Notes: a model not told the origin generated them from the sequence alone. 63,893 bases of DNA from JBNKWA01 sp050299555 (GCA_050299555.1 JBNKWA010000025.1:1-63893); one strand, 5' to 3'; positions 18,105-27,196 are shown, counted from the first letter of the stretch. Translations and numbers: made by a program.

Positions 18105-18962
18105 CAACGCCCCCTCGGGCTCGGCCAGCCCGCGCTGGGTCAGGTCGATCAGATGCGCCAGCACGTTGCGCGCCGCTGCCCCGTGCAGCGCCCGCGGCGT
18201 GTCGGTATAGATCGCCGCCACCAGGTCCGCCGCCGTCGCCGGCCCACGCTTCAGCGCTGCGACGATCTGCCCCTCGCGCCCGCGCCGGTGCGCGATCAGC
18301 GCGTCGACCGCCTGCCCCGGCGCCTCGATCTCGGGCCCGTGACCCGGGAAATAGGCCCGCTCGCCGCGCCCGCGCAGCTTCTCCAGCGAGGCCATGAAGT
18401 CGGTCAGGTCGCCATCGGGCGGCGAGACCAGCGTGCTCGACCAGCCGAGCACGTGATCGCCCGAGAACAGCGCCGCGCCCTCTTGCCATGACAGGCACAG
18501 ATGGTTGGCCAGATGCCCCGGCGTGTGCAGCGCCGTCAGCGTCCAGCCGCGCCCCCGCACCACGCCGCCATCCGCCAGCACCTCGTCCGGGGCAAAGGCC
18601 GCGTCCACCCCCTCGCCGCCGCCCAGGCCGCCCGCCGCGGCCAGTCCCGCCATCACCGCCGAGCGTCCCTCATGCGCGGGGCCGAAGGCCATGACCGGCG
18701 CGCCGGTCTCGGCCGCCAGCCGCCGGGCCAGCGGCGAATGGTCGAGATGGGCGTGAGTGACCAGGATGTGCGACACCGCACCCCGGCCGCCGGCAGCGAC
18801 CAGGATCGCCTCCAGGTGCGCCTCGTCGTCGGGCCCCGGGTCGATCACCGCCACCTGCCCCTCGCCCAGCACATAGCTCTGGGTGCCGGTATGGGTCATC
18901 GGGCCCGGGTTCGGCGCCGTCACCCGCACCAGCCCGTCGCGCAGCCGTGTCGTCCGCTCCAT
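18066..18962 (-). CDS. MBL-fold metallo-hydrolase (LACTB2-like)
   Basis: A 298-residue metallo-beta-lactamase-fold protein. The metal motif is THAHLDHS (HxHxDH), followed by the histidine in HTPGHLANHLC and the acid in FSGDHVLGW. A C-terminal winged-helix-like region (REGQIVAALKRGPATAADLVAAIY) places it near LACTB2-type hydrolases/nucleases. AAGGAG lies 5 bp upstream of the ATG at 18962. The substrate is unknown. It is transcribed divergently from the histidine kinase gene, with only 48 bp between the starts. Confidence 0.85.
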   Translation of the reverse strand: MERTTRLRDGLVRVTAPNPGPMTHTGTQSYVLGEGQVAVIDPGPDDEAHLEAILVAAGGRGAVSHILVTHAHLDHSPLARRLAAETGAPVMAFGPAHEGRSAVMAGLAAAGGLGGGEGVDAAFAPDEVLADGGVVRGRGWTLTALHTPGHLANHLCLSWQEGAALFSGDHVLGWSSTLVSPPDGDLTDFMASLEKLRGRGERAYFPGHGPEIEAPGQAVDALIAHRRGREGQIVAALKRGPATAADLVAAIYTDTPRALHGAAARNVLAHLIDLTQRGLAEPEGALSAGARFRLLGHG

Positions 18963-19010
18963 CCGCTCTCCTTGCGCGCGCCCCGGCGCGCCAGTAACCC
19001 TAGCCTCGCC

Positions 19011-20345
19011 ATGGCCGCGCTGAACCTCAAGCCCTTCCTGCCCCGCAGCCTGTTCGGGCGCGCCTCGCTGATCCTGATCGTGCCCATCGTCGCCCTGCAG
19101 CTGATCGTCGCGCTGGTCTTCATCCAGCGCCATTACGAAGGCGTGACCGACCAGATGGTGCGCAACATCGCGCGCGAGATCGCCGTGGCGCTGCAGATCG
19201 TGGACACCTCGCCGAGCGCCCCCATCGCCCAGGCCCGGCTCAACAACGTCGCCGTGCCGCTGGGGCTGGTCTTCGCCTATGACGAAAACACGCCACTGGT
19301 GCCGCGCGACCGCCGTGCCGCCTTCGACGTCTCCGGCCGGGCGCTGGTCGACACCTTCCACAGCCTGTTCGGCCCCGACATCGCCGTCGACCTTCTGACC
19401 GACGCCAAGATGGTCGACCTCAGGATACGCACCCCCGAGGGCGTTCTGACGGCACTGATCCCCCGGGTGAGGGTCTCGGCCTCGAACCCGCACCAGCTTC
19501 TGGTGCTGATGATCCTGTCCTCGCTCCTGCTGATCGCCATCGCGGTGGTGTTCCTGCGCAACCAGGTGCGGCCGATCCTGCAGCTCGCCGACGCCGCCGA
19601 GGCATTCGGCAAGGGCCGCTCGGTGCCGTTCCGTCCGACCGGCGCCGAGGAGGTCCGCCGCGCCGGCACCGCGTTCCTGTCCATGCGCACCCGGCTGGAA
19701 CGGCAGATCGAGCAGCGCACCCTGATGCTGACCGGCGTCAGCCACGACCTCAGGACGCCGCTGACCCGCATCAAGCTGTCGGCGGCGCTGATCGACGAGG
19801 CGGACGAGGCCGCGGCCATCACCCGCGACGCCGACGACATGGAACGCATGCTCGATGCGTTCCTCGCCTTTGCCCGCGGCGACCAGATGGAAGAGCGCAG
19901 CGAGGTCAACCCGGTGGAACTCTGCGAGGACCTGATCGAGCAGACCCGCCGCTCGGGCGCCCACATCAGTTTTTCATGTTTCGACGATTCGCCTGGCAAC
20001 CCGCTGATTTCGATAAAGGAAATGGCCGTGCGCCGGTCGCTCCAGAACCTCATCGGCAACGCCACCCGCCACGGCACCCGGATCCGGCTGACCCTGCGGC
20101 TTCTGGCCAAGACCTGCGAATTCGTCGTCGAGGATAACGGCCCCGGCATCCCGCCGGAGCAGCGCGAATTCGTCATCCGCCCCTTTGCCCGGCTCGACAA
20201 GGCCCGCAACCAGGACCTCGGCGGCGGCGTCGGGCTCGGCCTTTCCATCGTCATGGACGTGGCCCGCAGCCATGGCGGCACACTGGAGATGGACGACAGC
20301 GCCGACCTTGGCGGGCTTCGGGCGGTACTCAGGCTGCCGCGTTGA
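19011..20345 (+). CDS. EnvZ-like membrane sensor histidine kinase
   Basis: A 444-residue sensor kinase. The first transmembrane helix is at about 18-38 (ASLILIVPIVALQLIVALVF), with a periplasmic region to about 160 and a second helix at about 164-182. The HAMP domain begins NQVRPILQLADAAEAFGKG. The H box is TGVSHDLRTPLTRIKL, the N box NLIGNATRHG, and the G boxes DNGPGIPPE and GVGLGLSIV. The order and HAMP type match EnvZ-like kinases of alphaproteobacteria, which normally pair with an OmpR gene. No response regulator is adjacent, so it is an orphan here. Its 3' end overlaps the convergent phosphotransferase gene by 17 bp. Confidence 0.85.
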   Translation: MAALNLKPFLPRSLFGRASLILIVPIVALQLIVALVFIQRHYEGVTDQMVRNIAREIAVALQIVDTSPSAPIAQARLNNVAVPLGLVFAYDENTPLVPRDRRAAFDVSGRALVDTFHSLFGPDIAVDLLTDAKMVDLRIRTPEGVLTALIPRVRVSASNPHQLLVLMILSSLLLIAIAVVFLRNQVRPILQLADAAEAFGKGRSVPFRPTGAEEVRRAGTAFLSMRTRLERQIEQRTLMLTGVSHDLRTPLTRIKLSAALIDEADEAAAITRDADDMERMLDAFLAFARGDQMEERSEVNPVELCEDLIEQTRRSGAHISFSCFDDSPGNPLISIKEMAVRRSLQNLIGNATRHGTRIRLTLRLLAKTCEFVVEDNGPGIPPEQREFVIRPFARLDKARNQDLGGGVGLGLSIVMDVARSHGGTLEMDDSADLGGLRAVLRLPR

Positions 20346-21348
20346 GATAATCCAGCGCGCCCCGCGCGAAGGCCGGCACGTAAGTCCCCAGCTTCATGGC
20401 CTTTTCGGGGTTCGATGCGTTGCCATCCAGGGCCCGCTTCTTGACCCCCTGCAGGATCGCCGCCATGCGGAAGAACGCAAACGCCACGGCAAAGCGCATG
20501 TCCGGCACATCCGCCAGTCCGACCCGTGCCGCGTACCGCTCGACATAGGCCGCATCCTCCGGCAACCCCAGCGCGCCCCGGTCGACGCCCGCCAGCCCCC
20601 GCCCCTCGGCCCCCGGCGGCATCCGCCATTGCATCAGTTGCGCGCCAAGATCGGCCAGCGGGTCGCCCAGCGTCGACAGTTCCCAGTCCAGCACCGCCGC
20701 CACCGCCGGCGGCGTGCCGGCAAAGATCAGGTTGTCGATCCGCCAGTCGCCATGCACCAGCGCCAGCCGCCCCGCCTCGGCCGGCATGTTCGCCTCCAGC
20801 CAGCCGATCAGCGCCTCCATGTCCGCAATCGCCCCGGTCTGGCTGTCGCGGTACTGCCGCGTCCAGCGCGAAAGCTGGCGCCGGAAATAGTGCCCCGGCT
20901 TGCCATAGTCCTCCAGTCCCGCCGCCGCGACATCGACCCGGTGCAGCGCCGCAAGGGTCGAGTTCATCGTGTCGTACACCGCGCGCCGGCCGTCATTGTC
21001 GAGGCCCTGGCAGCGCGGGTCGTCAAAGACCTGGCCCGCCACATGGCGCATGACAAAGAACGCCGCGCCGATCACCGCCTCGTCCTCGCACAGATGCAGC
21101 ATCTGAGGCACCGGCAAACGCCCGGCCAGCGCCGCCATGACCCGATATTCGCGCTCCACCGCATGGGCCGACTTCAACAGCGTCCCCGGCGGCTTGCGGC
21201 GCAGGACCAACAGCCCCCGGTCGGTCGTCAGCACGAAGGTCGGGTTCGACTGCCCGGCGGGCGTTTTCCTTACGCCGTCAATGCGTTCCACGCCGATCTT
21301 TTCGCGCAGATACGGCCGCAGCCGGTCCAGCGGCACCAGTTCAGACAT
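20329..21348 (-). CDS. Phosphotransferase (APH/ACAD10-like kinase) family protein
   Basis: An aminoglycoside-phosphotransferase-fold protein, 339 residues. Landmarks are the nucleotide-binding strands (PAGQSNPTFVLTT, LLVLRRKPPG), the catalytic loop LVHGDWRIDNLIF and the metal motif VLDWELSTLGDPLADLG. This is the subfamily found fused to or beside acyl-CoA dehydrogenases (ACAD10/11), thought to phosphorylate hydroxyacyl substrates. The acyl-CoA dehydrogenase two genes upstream fits that. The ATG at 21348 overlaps the upstream phosphatase stop by 8 bp and is preferred to 21360. Confidence 0.88.
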   Translation of the reverse strand: MSELVPLDRLRPYLREKIGVERIDGVRKTPAGQSNPTFVLTTDRGLLVLRRKPPGTLLKSAHAVEREYRVMAALAGRLPVPQMLHLCEDEAVIGAAFFVMRHVAGQVFDDPRCQGLDNDGRRAVYDTMNSTLAALHRVDVAAAGLEDYGKPGHYFRRQLSRWTRQYRDSQTGAIADMEALIGWLEANMPAEAGRLALVHGDWRIDNLIFAGTPPAVAAVLDWELSTLGDPLADLGAQLMQWRMPPGAEGRGLAGVDRGALGLPEDAAYVERYAARVGLADVPDMRFAVAFAFFRMAAILQGVKKRALDGNASNPEKAMKLGTYVPAFARGALDYLNAAA

Positions 21349-22006
21349 AGGTCCGGGCATGCGACCGGTCGCGCGGGTCCAGGTGCGGGCTGGCGTTGAA
21401 CAGCGACAGCCGCAGCCGCCCGCCTTCCATCACCAGCCGATGGACGCTGGCATTGTGGATGTTCAGCAGCAGCTCGGCCGCAACCCGGGCGCTCAGCCCC
21501 AGCACCCGGCGCAGAATGACGCCGATCACACCGCCCGAGGTGACCACCAGAACCGCCCGCCCCGACCCGGCGGCCACCGCGACGGCCTCGTCCAGCGCCG
21601 CATCGACGCGCGCCTGAAACGCGGCATAGGTCTCGCCCTCGCCGCCGATGCGCCCCTCCTCCCAGCGGGTGAAGATCTCCGGAAAGATCTCCAGAAAGCT
21701 CTCGCGGTTGGCGGCGGCATTGGTGCCGGTCTCGCGGATGTATTCCTGCTCCAGCCCGAAATAGTGGAACTCGTCCAGCCGGTCGTCGGCAACCGCCCTG
21801 GTCCGGCCGACCGCCGCAAGGATACCCTTCACGGTCTCGCGGTGCCGCCTCAGCGAGCCGTGGATCACCTGCTGGAACCGCAGCTCGTGGGCGGTGAAAT
21901 ACTCACCCAGCCACTGCGCCTGCTCATGCCCAAGCGGGCTCAGCCGGTCATAGTCAGCGGCCCCGAACGAGGCCTGAGCGTGCCTTACAAGAACAATCTC
22001 CGACAA
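21341..22006 (-). CDS. Histidine phosphatase family protein
   Basis: A 221-residue phosphoglycerate-mutase-like phosphatase. The catalytic histidine lies in EIVLVRHAQASFG (residues 3-15), a conserved arginine in HGSLRRHRETV, and the second histidine region near VVTSGGVIGVIL. The gene is the middle member of an operon with acyl-CoA dehydrogenase (4 bp upstream) and the ACAD10-like phosphotransferase (8-bp overlap). That mirrors the combination of phosphatase, kinase and dehydrogenase activities in eukaryotic ACAD10/11. Its own substrate is unknown. Confidence 0.85.
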   Translation of the reverse strand: MSEIVLVRHAQASFGAADYDRLSPLGHEQAQWLGEYFTAHELRFQQVIHGSLRRHRETVKGILAAVGRTRAVADDRLDEFHYFGLEQEYIRETGTNAAANRESFLEIFPEIFTRWEEGRIGGEGETYAAFQARVDAALDEAVAVAAGSGRAVLVVTSGGVIGVILRRVLGLSARVAAELLLNIHNASVHRLVMEGGRLRLSLFNASPHLDPRDRSHARTYV

Positions 22007-22010
22007 TGCC

Positions 22011-23243
22011 TTACGGTTCCCTGTTCGTATATCGTCTCAACTCATCGCGCGCCACCTGCCGGCGGTGCACCGCATCGGGTCCGTCGGCCAGCCTGAGCGT
22101 GCGAAGGTGCGTCCAGCTCGCCGCCAGCGGCGTGTCCTGGGAAATCCCCATGGCTCCGTGCATCTGTACCGCCTCGTCCAACACCTTCAGCGCCACCCGC
22201 GGCGCCACCACCTTGATCATGCTGATCCACGGCGCCGCGGCGCGGGCGTCACCCCGGTCCATCATCCATGCCGCCTTCAGGCACAACAGCCGCGCCTGCT
22301 CGATCTCCATCCGGGCCTCGGCAATGATGTCGAAATTGGCGCCGAGCTCGGCCAGCGGCCGGCCAAAGGCCTCGCGCGCCAGCGACCGGCGGCACAGGCT
22401 TTCCAGCGCCGCCTCGGCATGGCCGATCGCGCGCATGCAATGATGGATGCGCCCCGGCCCCAGGCGCCCTTGCGCGATCTCGAAACCCCGCCCCTCGCCC
22501 AGAAGCAGGCTCTCCGCCGGCACCCGGACGCCGGCAAACCGGATGTGCATGTGCCCGTGCGGCGCATCGTCATGGCCATAGACCTGCATCGGCCGCACGA
22601 CCTCGATTCCCGGCGTGTCGGCCGGCACCAGGATCATCGAATGCCGCCGATGCTTCGGTGCGTCCTCGCCGCCGGTGCGGGCCATGACGATGTAGATCGC
22701 GCAGCGCGGATCGCCGGCCCCCGAGGCCCACCACTTCTCGCCATCTAGTACATAGGCATCGCCGTCGCGCAGGCAGGCCAGCGCCACGTTGGTGGCGTCG
22801 GACGAGGCAACCCCCGGCTCGGTCATCAGATAGGCCGAGCGGATGCGTCCTTCGAGCAGCGGCTCAAGCCACGCCGCCTGTTGCACCGGCGTGCCATAAC
22901 GCCACAGCACCTCCATGTTGCCGGTGTCCGGGGCCGAGCAGTTGAACACCTCCGCCGCCAGCCGCGCCTTGCCCATCTCCTCGGCGAGATAGGCGTATTC
23001 CACCGTCGTCAGCCCGTGGCCACGCTCCGGGTCGGACAGCCACAGGTTCCACAGGCCCCGCTCGCGCGCCTTCGCCTTCAGCCCGTCGAGGATCCCGGTC
23101 ATCCGCGGCGTATAGGCAAAGCGCTCGCCCTGCGCGGCGTGCTCGGCGAAGAACTCCACCTCGGCCGGCGCGATCTCGTCCTCGACCATCGCCCTGACCG
23201 CCGCGACAAGCGGTTGCACCCGCGCCGAGGGGCCAAGGTCCAT
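22011..23243 (-). CDS. Acyl-CoA dehydrogenase (ACAD10/11-like)
   Basis: A flavin-dependent acyl-CoA dehydrogenase, 410 residues. FAD-binding motifs include YLMTEPGVASSDATNV and LDGEKWWASGAGDPRC. The C-terminal domain has RIHHCMRAIGHAEAALE and the closing MHGAMGISQDTPLAASW segment. It is first in an operon with a histidine phosphatase and an APH-fold kinase, and follows a cupin gene whose stop lies 7 bp upstream. The ATG at 23243 has a GAGGCGGGG ribosome-binding site; an ATG at 23261 would overlap the cupin stop. The substrate chain length cannot be predicted. Confidence 0.88.
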   Translation of the reverse strand: MDLGPSARVQPLVAAVRAMVEDEIAPAEVEFFAEHAAQGERFAYTPRMTGILDGLKAKARERGLWNLWLSDPERGHGLTTVEYAYLAEEMGKARLAAEVFNCSAPDTGNMEVLWRYGTPVQQAAWLEPLLEGRIRSAYLMTEPGVASSDATNVALACLRDGDAYVLDGEKWWASGAGDPRCAIYIVMARTGGEDAPKHRRHSMILVPADTPGIEVVRPMQVYGHDDAPHGHMHIRFAGVRVPAESLLLGEGRGFEIAQGRLGPGRIHHCMRAIGHAEAALESLCRRSLAREAFGRPLAELGANFDIIAEARMEIEQARLLCLKAAWMMDRGDARAAAPWISMIKVVAPRVALKVLDEAVQMHGAMGISQDTPLAASWTHLRTLRLADGPDAVHRRQVARDELRRYTNREP

Positions 23244-23250
23244 CCCCGCC

Positions 23251-23643
23251 TCAGGCGCCATAGTCGGTGTCGCTCACCGGCTCCAGCCAGACGGTGGACC
23301 GCCCCGGCTCCTCCTGCATGGCGACATGGGTCATGCGCGTCCCCGGCCCAGCCCCGTGCCAGTGCTCCAGGTCGGGGGGAATCCACACCGTGTCGCCGGG
23401 CCGGATCACCTCCACCGGCCCGCCGCGCATGGCGATGCGTCCCTCGCCCTCCAGCACGTAAAGCGTCTGGCCCACCGGATGGTGGTGCCAGTTGGTCCGC
23501 GCACCGGGCAAAAAGGTCACCTTCAGTGCCCGGATCGACGCCGGCTCGGGCGCCTCGATGATCGGATCCATGATCACGGTGCCGGTGAAATAGCTGGCCG
23601 GCGCGGCTGTCGTGGGCCGCTCGCCGTTGCGGATGATCTTCAT
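23251..23643 (-). CDS. Cupin domain-containing protein
   Basis: A 130-residue single-domain cupin. Metal-ligand residues are visible in TNWHHHPVGQTLYVLEGEG (cupin motif 1) and LEHWHGAGPGTRMTHVA (motif 2). This carboxymuconolactone/quercetinase-like form binds one metal, but the activity is unknown. It probably heads the operon with the acyl-CoA dehydrogenase, given 7-bp spacing. Confidence 0.82.
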   Translation of the reverse strand: MKIIRNGERPTTAAPASYFTGTVIMDPIIEAPEPASIRALKVTFLPGARTNWHHHPVGQTLYVLEGEGRIAMRGGPVEVIRPGDTVWIPPDLEHWHGAGPGTRMTHVAMQEEPGRSTVWLEPVSDTDYGA

Positions 23644-23670
23644 TGCCTGGTCCTTTCGTTTGCCGAGAGG

Positions 23671-24486
23671 TTAGTCCCCGCCCTCGAACCAGTCGAGCGC
23701 CAAGTCCGCCCAGCCCTCGGGGAACGCATGGCCCCCCGGATGCAGCGCCAGGCCAAATCGGTGGCCGCCGTCGCAGCCCTCATACAGCGTCAGTCGAAAG
23801 TCGCCGGTGCGGCCCGCCTGCGGGACAGCGCAGCCCTGCCGGTGGGTCAGCGCCGCCATGTAGCGGTCGATGCGCTCCCAGGCGAAGGTGCCCGGCGCCA
23901 ACCCCATGGGCCCGGTCAGCGGGATCGCCCTGTCCACCAGCCCGTGGGTTTCCAGCAGGCTGAAATCCGGCCGGTGACCGGGGCAGGCCCCGAAATCGCC
24001 CAGGACCAGCCCGCCGGCCAGGGCCGCATAGTCGGCGATCCGCGCATCGAACCCCGCGCAGGCCGCATAGGCCAGGAACACCGCCCCGTTGGAGTGGCCC
24101 GCCGCCAGGATGCGCCCGCCGTCCAGCGGAAACCGCGCCAGCGCATCGTCCAGGACCGCCCGCACGAACGCCGCGTCGCCGGCGTCGCGATAACGCCAGC
24201 CGGTTCCCTCGCGCCCGCCTAGGTACAGCAGCGTGCCGGCGGTCGGCGCAACCAGCGCATACCCCCTTTCGACGAAGCGAAGCAGCGCCGGGCTGGTCAC
24301 CGCGCCCTCGCCGTCGGCAAACGAGCCATGCAGGTAAAGCACCACCGGGAACGGCCCCTCGCCCTCGGGCAGCGCCACATGATAGACCCGGTCGCCCAGC
24401 CGGCAGGGATCCGACGGCGCCCCGCAGGCCGCCGCCATGCCCGCCGCCGCCACCCAGGCGCAGACCAGCGCCATGATGATGCACAT
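23671..24486 (-). CDS. Secreted PHB-depolymerase/LpqC-like esterase
   Basis: An alpha/beta hydrolase of about 271 residues with an N-terminal signal peptide ending near AAGMAAACG. The core has VVLYLHGSFADGEG (oxyanion loop), the nucleophile elbow ILAAGHSNGAVFLAY, then ETHGLVDRAIPLTG and a late GGHAFPEGW supplying the histidine. This matches the polyhydroxybutyrate depolymerase / LpqC group of secreted esterases. The start is uncertain: AGAGGA lies immediately before the ATG at 24486, and an ATG at 24474 is better spaced. The gene is divergent from the SGNH hydrolase gene. Confidence 0.8.
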   Translation of the reverse strand: MCIIMALVCAWVAAAGMAAACGAPSDPCRLGDRVYHVALPEGEGPFPVVLYLHGSFADGEGAVTSPALLRFVERGYALVAPTAGTLLYLGGREGTGWRYRDAGDAAFVRAVLDDALARFPLDGGRILAAGHSNGAVFLAYAACAGFDARIADYAALAGGLVLGDFGACPGHRPDFSLLETHGLVDRAIPLTGPMGLAPGTFAWERIDRYMAALTHRQGCAVPQAGRTGDFRLTLYEGCDGGHRFGLALHPGGHAFPEGWADLALDWFEGGD

Positions 24487-24562
24487 TCCTCTCAAGACGA
24501 CTCCGCTCCGGTCGCCGGCCGTGCTAGCAAAAGGCCGATGGCCAGACTGAAGGGGCACTGCG

Positions 24563-25201
24563 ATGAAGACAATGCTTTGCTACGGCGATTCCAACACCCA
24601 CGGCACAAAGCCGATGACGGATCTCGACGACCGCCAGCGGTTCGACCGCAACCAGCGCTGGCCCTTCGTCGCCGCGGCGCGCCTGGCCCCGCACTGGCAC
24701 CTGGTCGAGGAAGGGCTGCCAGGGCGCACGACGGTGCATGACGACCCCATCGAGGGCGCCCACAAGAACGGCCTGGCGCTTCTGCAGGCCACGCTCGAGG
24801 CCCATTTCCCGGTCCATCTGGTGGTGCTGATGCTCGGCACCAACGACCTCAAGGCCCGCTTCGGCCTGCCCGCCAGCGACATCGCCCTTTCCGTGGAAAA
24901 GCTGGTGATGGCAATCCGCGCCAGCGGCTGCGGGCCGGATTCGGGCGTGCCCGACATCCTGCTGGTGGCCCCGCCGCCGATCATCGAGACCGGCCCGCTG
25001 GCCGAGATGTTCGCCGGCGGCGCCGCCAAGTCGGCGCGGCTCGGCACGCTCTATGGCGCTGTCGCCACGCGCTGGGACTGCGGCTTTCTCGACGCCGGCG
25101 AGGTGATCAAGTCCGACCCCGCCGAGGGCATCCACTTCGGCGCCGACCAGCATGCCAAGCTGGGCGCGGCGATCGCCGAGGCGGTGCTGGAAAGCTACTG
25201 A
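24563..25201 (+). CDS. SGNH/GDSL hydrolase family protein
   Basis: A 212-residue SGNH esterase. Block I GDSNTHGT (residues 8-15) holds the nucleophilic Ser, block III LGTNDLK the oxyanion Asn, and block V DPAEGIHFGADQH the Asp-His pair. No signal peptide is present, so it is probably cytoplasmic, like arylesterase-type members. It is divergent from the secreted esterase gene. The substrate is unknown. Confidence 0.88.
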   Translation: MKTMLCYGDSNTHGTKPMTDLDDRQRFDRNQRWPFVAAARLAPHWHLVEEGLPGRTTVHDDPIEGAHKNGLALLQATLEAHFPVHLVVLMLGTNDLKARFGLPASDIALSVEKLVMAIRASGCGPDSGVPDILLVAPPPIIETGPLAEMFAGGAAKSARLGTLYGAVATRWDCGFLDAGEVIKSDPAEGIHFGADQHAKLGAAIAEAVLESY

Positions 25202-25245
25202 CCGCAGCAGAGCCACGCGACGGCCCGCCCGCCGGAGGGCCGCCG

Positions 25246-25938
25246 CTAGTCGACCATGCGTGGCTGCGGGGCGAAGACACTCAGCTTCAGCCAGCCCATC
25301 AGGCGTGCTTCCAGCGTGGGAACGGCATCGATCTGCACCTGCCCGGCGGTGATCTCGTCCGAAAGCCTGGACAGTCCCATCCAGACCGACGTCATCGCCC
25401 GAAGCCCGGCGGTGACGAGGATGTCGACATCGTATCCCGGATCGAACTTGCACAGGTCGGTGCCGTCCTTGTCCACGACCAGCCACCAGTCGCGCAGATT
25501 TTCGTCCAGTTCCGGGTACAGAAACTGAATCGTGCAGCGGGATTCGGGGGGCGGATCGGGTGCGAAGTTGCGCCGGATGTCCCACATCAGCAGCGATGGA
25601 TCGAGGTTGCGCAGGGAAAGGCGGGACTCCACCCAGCGCTGCCCCCAATTGCCGATGCCGATCACCAGCGGCCTAAGCTCCTCGCCCGCGCGCGTCAGGT
25701 GGTATTCCTGCGTGCCGCGCCCGGTGTCGACCGACCGGATCACGCCGGCCAGCTCCAACTCCTTGAGACGCTTTGACAAAAGGCTCGGCGACATCTTCGG
25801 AACGCCCTTCCGGATGTCGTTGAATCGGGTCGAGCCGCACAGAAGCTCGCGCACCACCAGCGGTGTCCAGCGGGTACAGAATACCTCGGCCGCCATCGAG
25901 ATGGGACAGAACTGCCCGTAGAGGTCGGTGATCTCCAT
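25246..25938 (-). CDS. HxlR-family winged-helix transcriptional regulator with C-terminal SCP2-like region
   Basis: A 230-residue regulator. Residues about 10-100 form an HxlR winged helix: CPISMAAEVFCTRWTPLVVRELL, GVPKMSPSLLSKRLKELELAGVI and the wing GRGTQEYHLT. The C-terminal half (about 125-225) looks like the SCP2-type sterol/lipid-binding extension found on some HxlR regulators, suggesting a hydrophobic ligand. It is divergent from an acyl-CoA dehydrogenase-like gene about 100 bp away, which is its most likely target. Confidence 0.83.
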   Translation of the reverse strand: MEITDLYGQFCPISMAAEVFCTRWTPLVVRELLCGSTRFNDIRKGVPKMSPSLLSKRLKELELAGVIRSVDTGRGTQEYHLTRAGEELRPLVIGIGNWGQRWVESRLSLRNLDPSLLMWDIRRNFAPDPPPESRCTIQFLYPELDENLRDWWLVVDKDGTDLCKFDPGYDVDILVTAGLRAMTSVWMGLSRLSDEITAGQVQIDAVPTLEARLMGWLKLSVFAPQPRMVD

Positions 25939-25980
25939 TTGACGCCCCCGATGCCGTCAGAAGCGATTCAGTTTCTGAAC

Positions 25981-26018
25981 TATCGCGTCTCGGTGAATCG
26001 GACAATCAGTATCGCGTC
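25981..26018. promoter_or_regulatory. Direct repeat TATCGCGTC in the HxlR/dehydrogenase divergent promoter region
   Basis: TATCGCGTC occurs at 25981-25989 and again at 26010-26018, 29 bp apart (about three helical turns), between the divergent starts at 25938 and 26042. Paired direct repeats of this kind are plausible sites for a dimeric HxlR regulator. No experimental motif is matched. Confidence 0.3.
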
Positions 26019-26041
26019 ACAACAACGGGATGGGCCGGATC

Positions 26042-27196
26042 ATGACGATTTCAGAACTGGCGGTGAAAAGACCGCGCTTGAGGGATTTCAGCGACATCGC
26101 CGACGCGCTCGCGGCCGAATTCGGGCAGCGCGCGGCCGAGCACGATGCGGATGAGAGCTTCGTCGCCGCGAACTACCATAGGGCCGCCGATGCCGGCCTG
26201 ATCGACGCCGGCGTTCCCGCCGAACTCGGCGGCGGCGGTGCCGATGTGCGGATGCTGTGCGACGTGCTGCGCCGGCTGGCGCATGGCTGCTCGTCGACGG
26301 CGCTGGCGCTGTCGATGCACACGCATCAGGTGGCGTTTCCAGCCTGGCGCTGGCACCATCAGCAGGCCACCCGCGACAAGACCGAGCCGCTGCTCAGGCG
26401 CGTCGCCGCGGAAAGGCTGATCCTCCTGTCGTCCGGTGGCGGCGACTGGATCGGCGGCTCGGGCAAGGCCGAGCCGGTAGACGGCGGCTACAGGGTGACC
26501 GCGCGCAAGATGTTCGTCTCCGGGGCGCCGGCCGGCAACATCCTGATGACCAGCGCGATCACGCCCGAGGACGGGGGCACGATCATTCATTTCCCCTGCC
26601 CGATGGCGGCACCCGAGGTCTCGATCCTCGACACCTGGCACACGCTGGGGATGCGCGGCACCGGCAGCCATGACGTGGTGATCGACGGGCTGTTCGTCCC
26701 GGCCGACAAGGTCGCGGTCAAGCGGCCCAAGGGAAAATGGCACCCACTCTTCTTCATGCTCGGCACCATCGCCTTTCCGCTGATCTACGCGGTCTATCTC
26801 GGCGTCGCCGAGCGGGCCCGCGACATCGCCGTCGAGATCGCCACGCGGCGACCGGCATCACCGATGCTGCGCGACCGGGCCGGCCGTATGGAGACGGCGC
26901 TGGCGGCGGCGCGGCTGGCGCATGAGTACATGATCGCGGGCGTCGAGCTGAACGCGCCATCGGCGCAGACCGTCGGTCAGGTGATGACCGGGCGGCGACT
27001 GGTCGAGGAGAATGCCATCCGCACGGTCGAGCTGGCCATGGAACTCGCGGGCGGTGTCGGCTTCTACCGCAAGGCCGAACTGGAGCGGCTGTTCCGCGAC
27101 ATCCAGGCCGCGCGCTACCATCCGCTGCAGAAGGAAGTGCAGGCCGAATATCTCGGCGCCCTGGCGCTCGGGCAACCGATCGACGAGATCTTCTGA
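26042..27196 (+). CDS. Acyl-CoA dehydrogenase family protein
   Basis: A 384-residue flavoprotein of the acyl-CoA dehydrogenase superfamily. The N-terminal helical domain has FVAANYHRAADAGLIDAGVPAELGGGGADV, the middle beta-domain SGGGDWIGGSGKAE and RKMFVSGAPAGNILMTSA, and the C-terminal helices ELAMELAGGVGFYRKAELERLFRD. The divergence from classical fatty-acyl dehydrogenases leaves open a DszC/flavin-monooxygenase-like activity. ATGs at 26030 and 26042 are both possible; 26042 is preferred from family N-termini. The divergent HxlR gene is the likely regulator. Confidence 0.82.
   Translation: MTISELAVKRPRLRDFSDIADALAAEFGQRAAEHDADESFVAANYHRAADAGLIDAGVPAELGGGGADVRMLCDVLRRLAHGCSSTALALSMHTHQVAFPAWRWHHQQATRDKTEPLLRRVAAERLILLSSGGGDWIGGSGKAEPVDGGYRVTARKMFVSGAPAGNILMTSAITPEDGGTIIHFPCPMAAPEVSILDTWHTLGMRGTGSHDVVIDGLFVPADKVAVKRPKGKWHPLFFMLGTIAFPLIYAVYLGVAERARDIAVEIATRRPASPMLRDRAGRMETALAAARLAHEYMIAGVELNAPSAQTVGQVMTGRRLVEENAIRTVELAMELAGGVGFYRKAELERLFRDIQAARYHPLQKEVQAEYLGALALGQPIDEIF

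Noticed and set aside
18963..19964. Long minus-strand frame extending the MBL gene
   Set aside because: It runs antisense to the histidine kinase and has no domain; AAGGAG marks the real start at 18962.
24524..25648. 374-codon minus-strand frame across the SGNH hydrolase gene
   Set aside because: It is antisense to a gene with full SGNH motifs and has no family features of its own.
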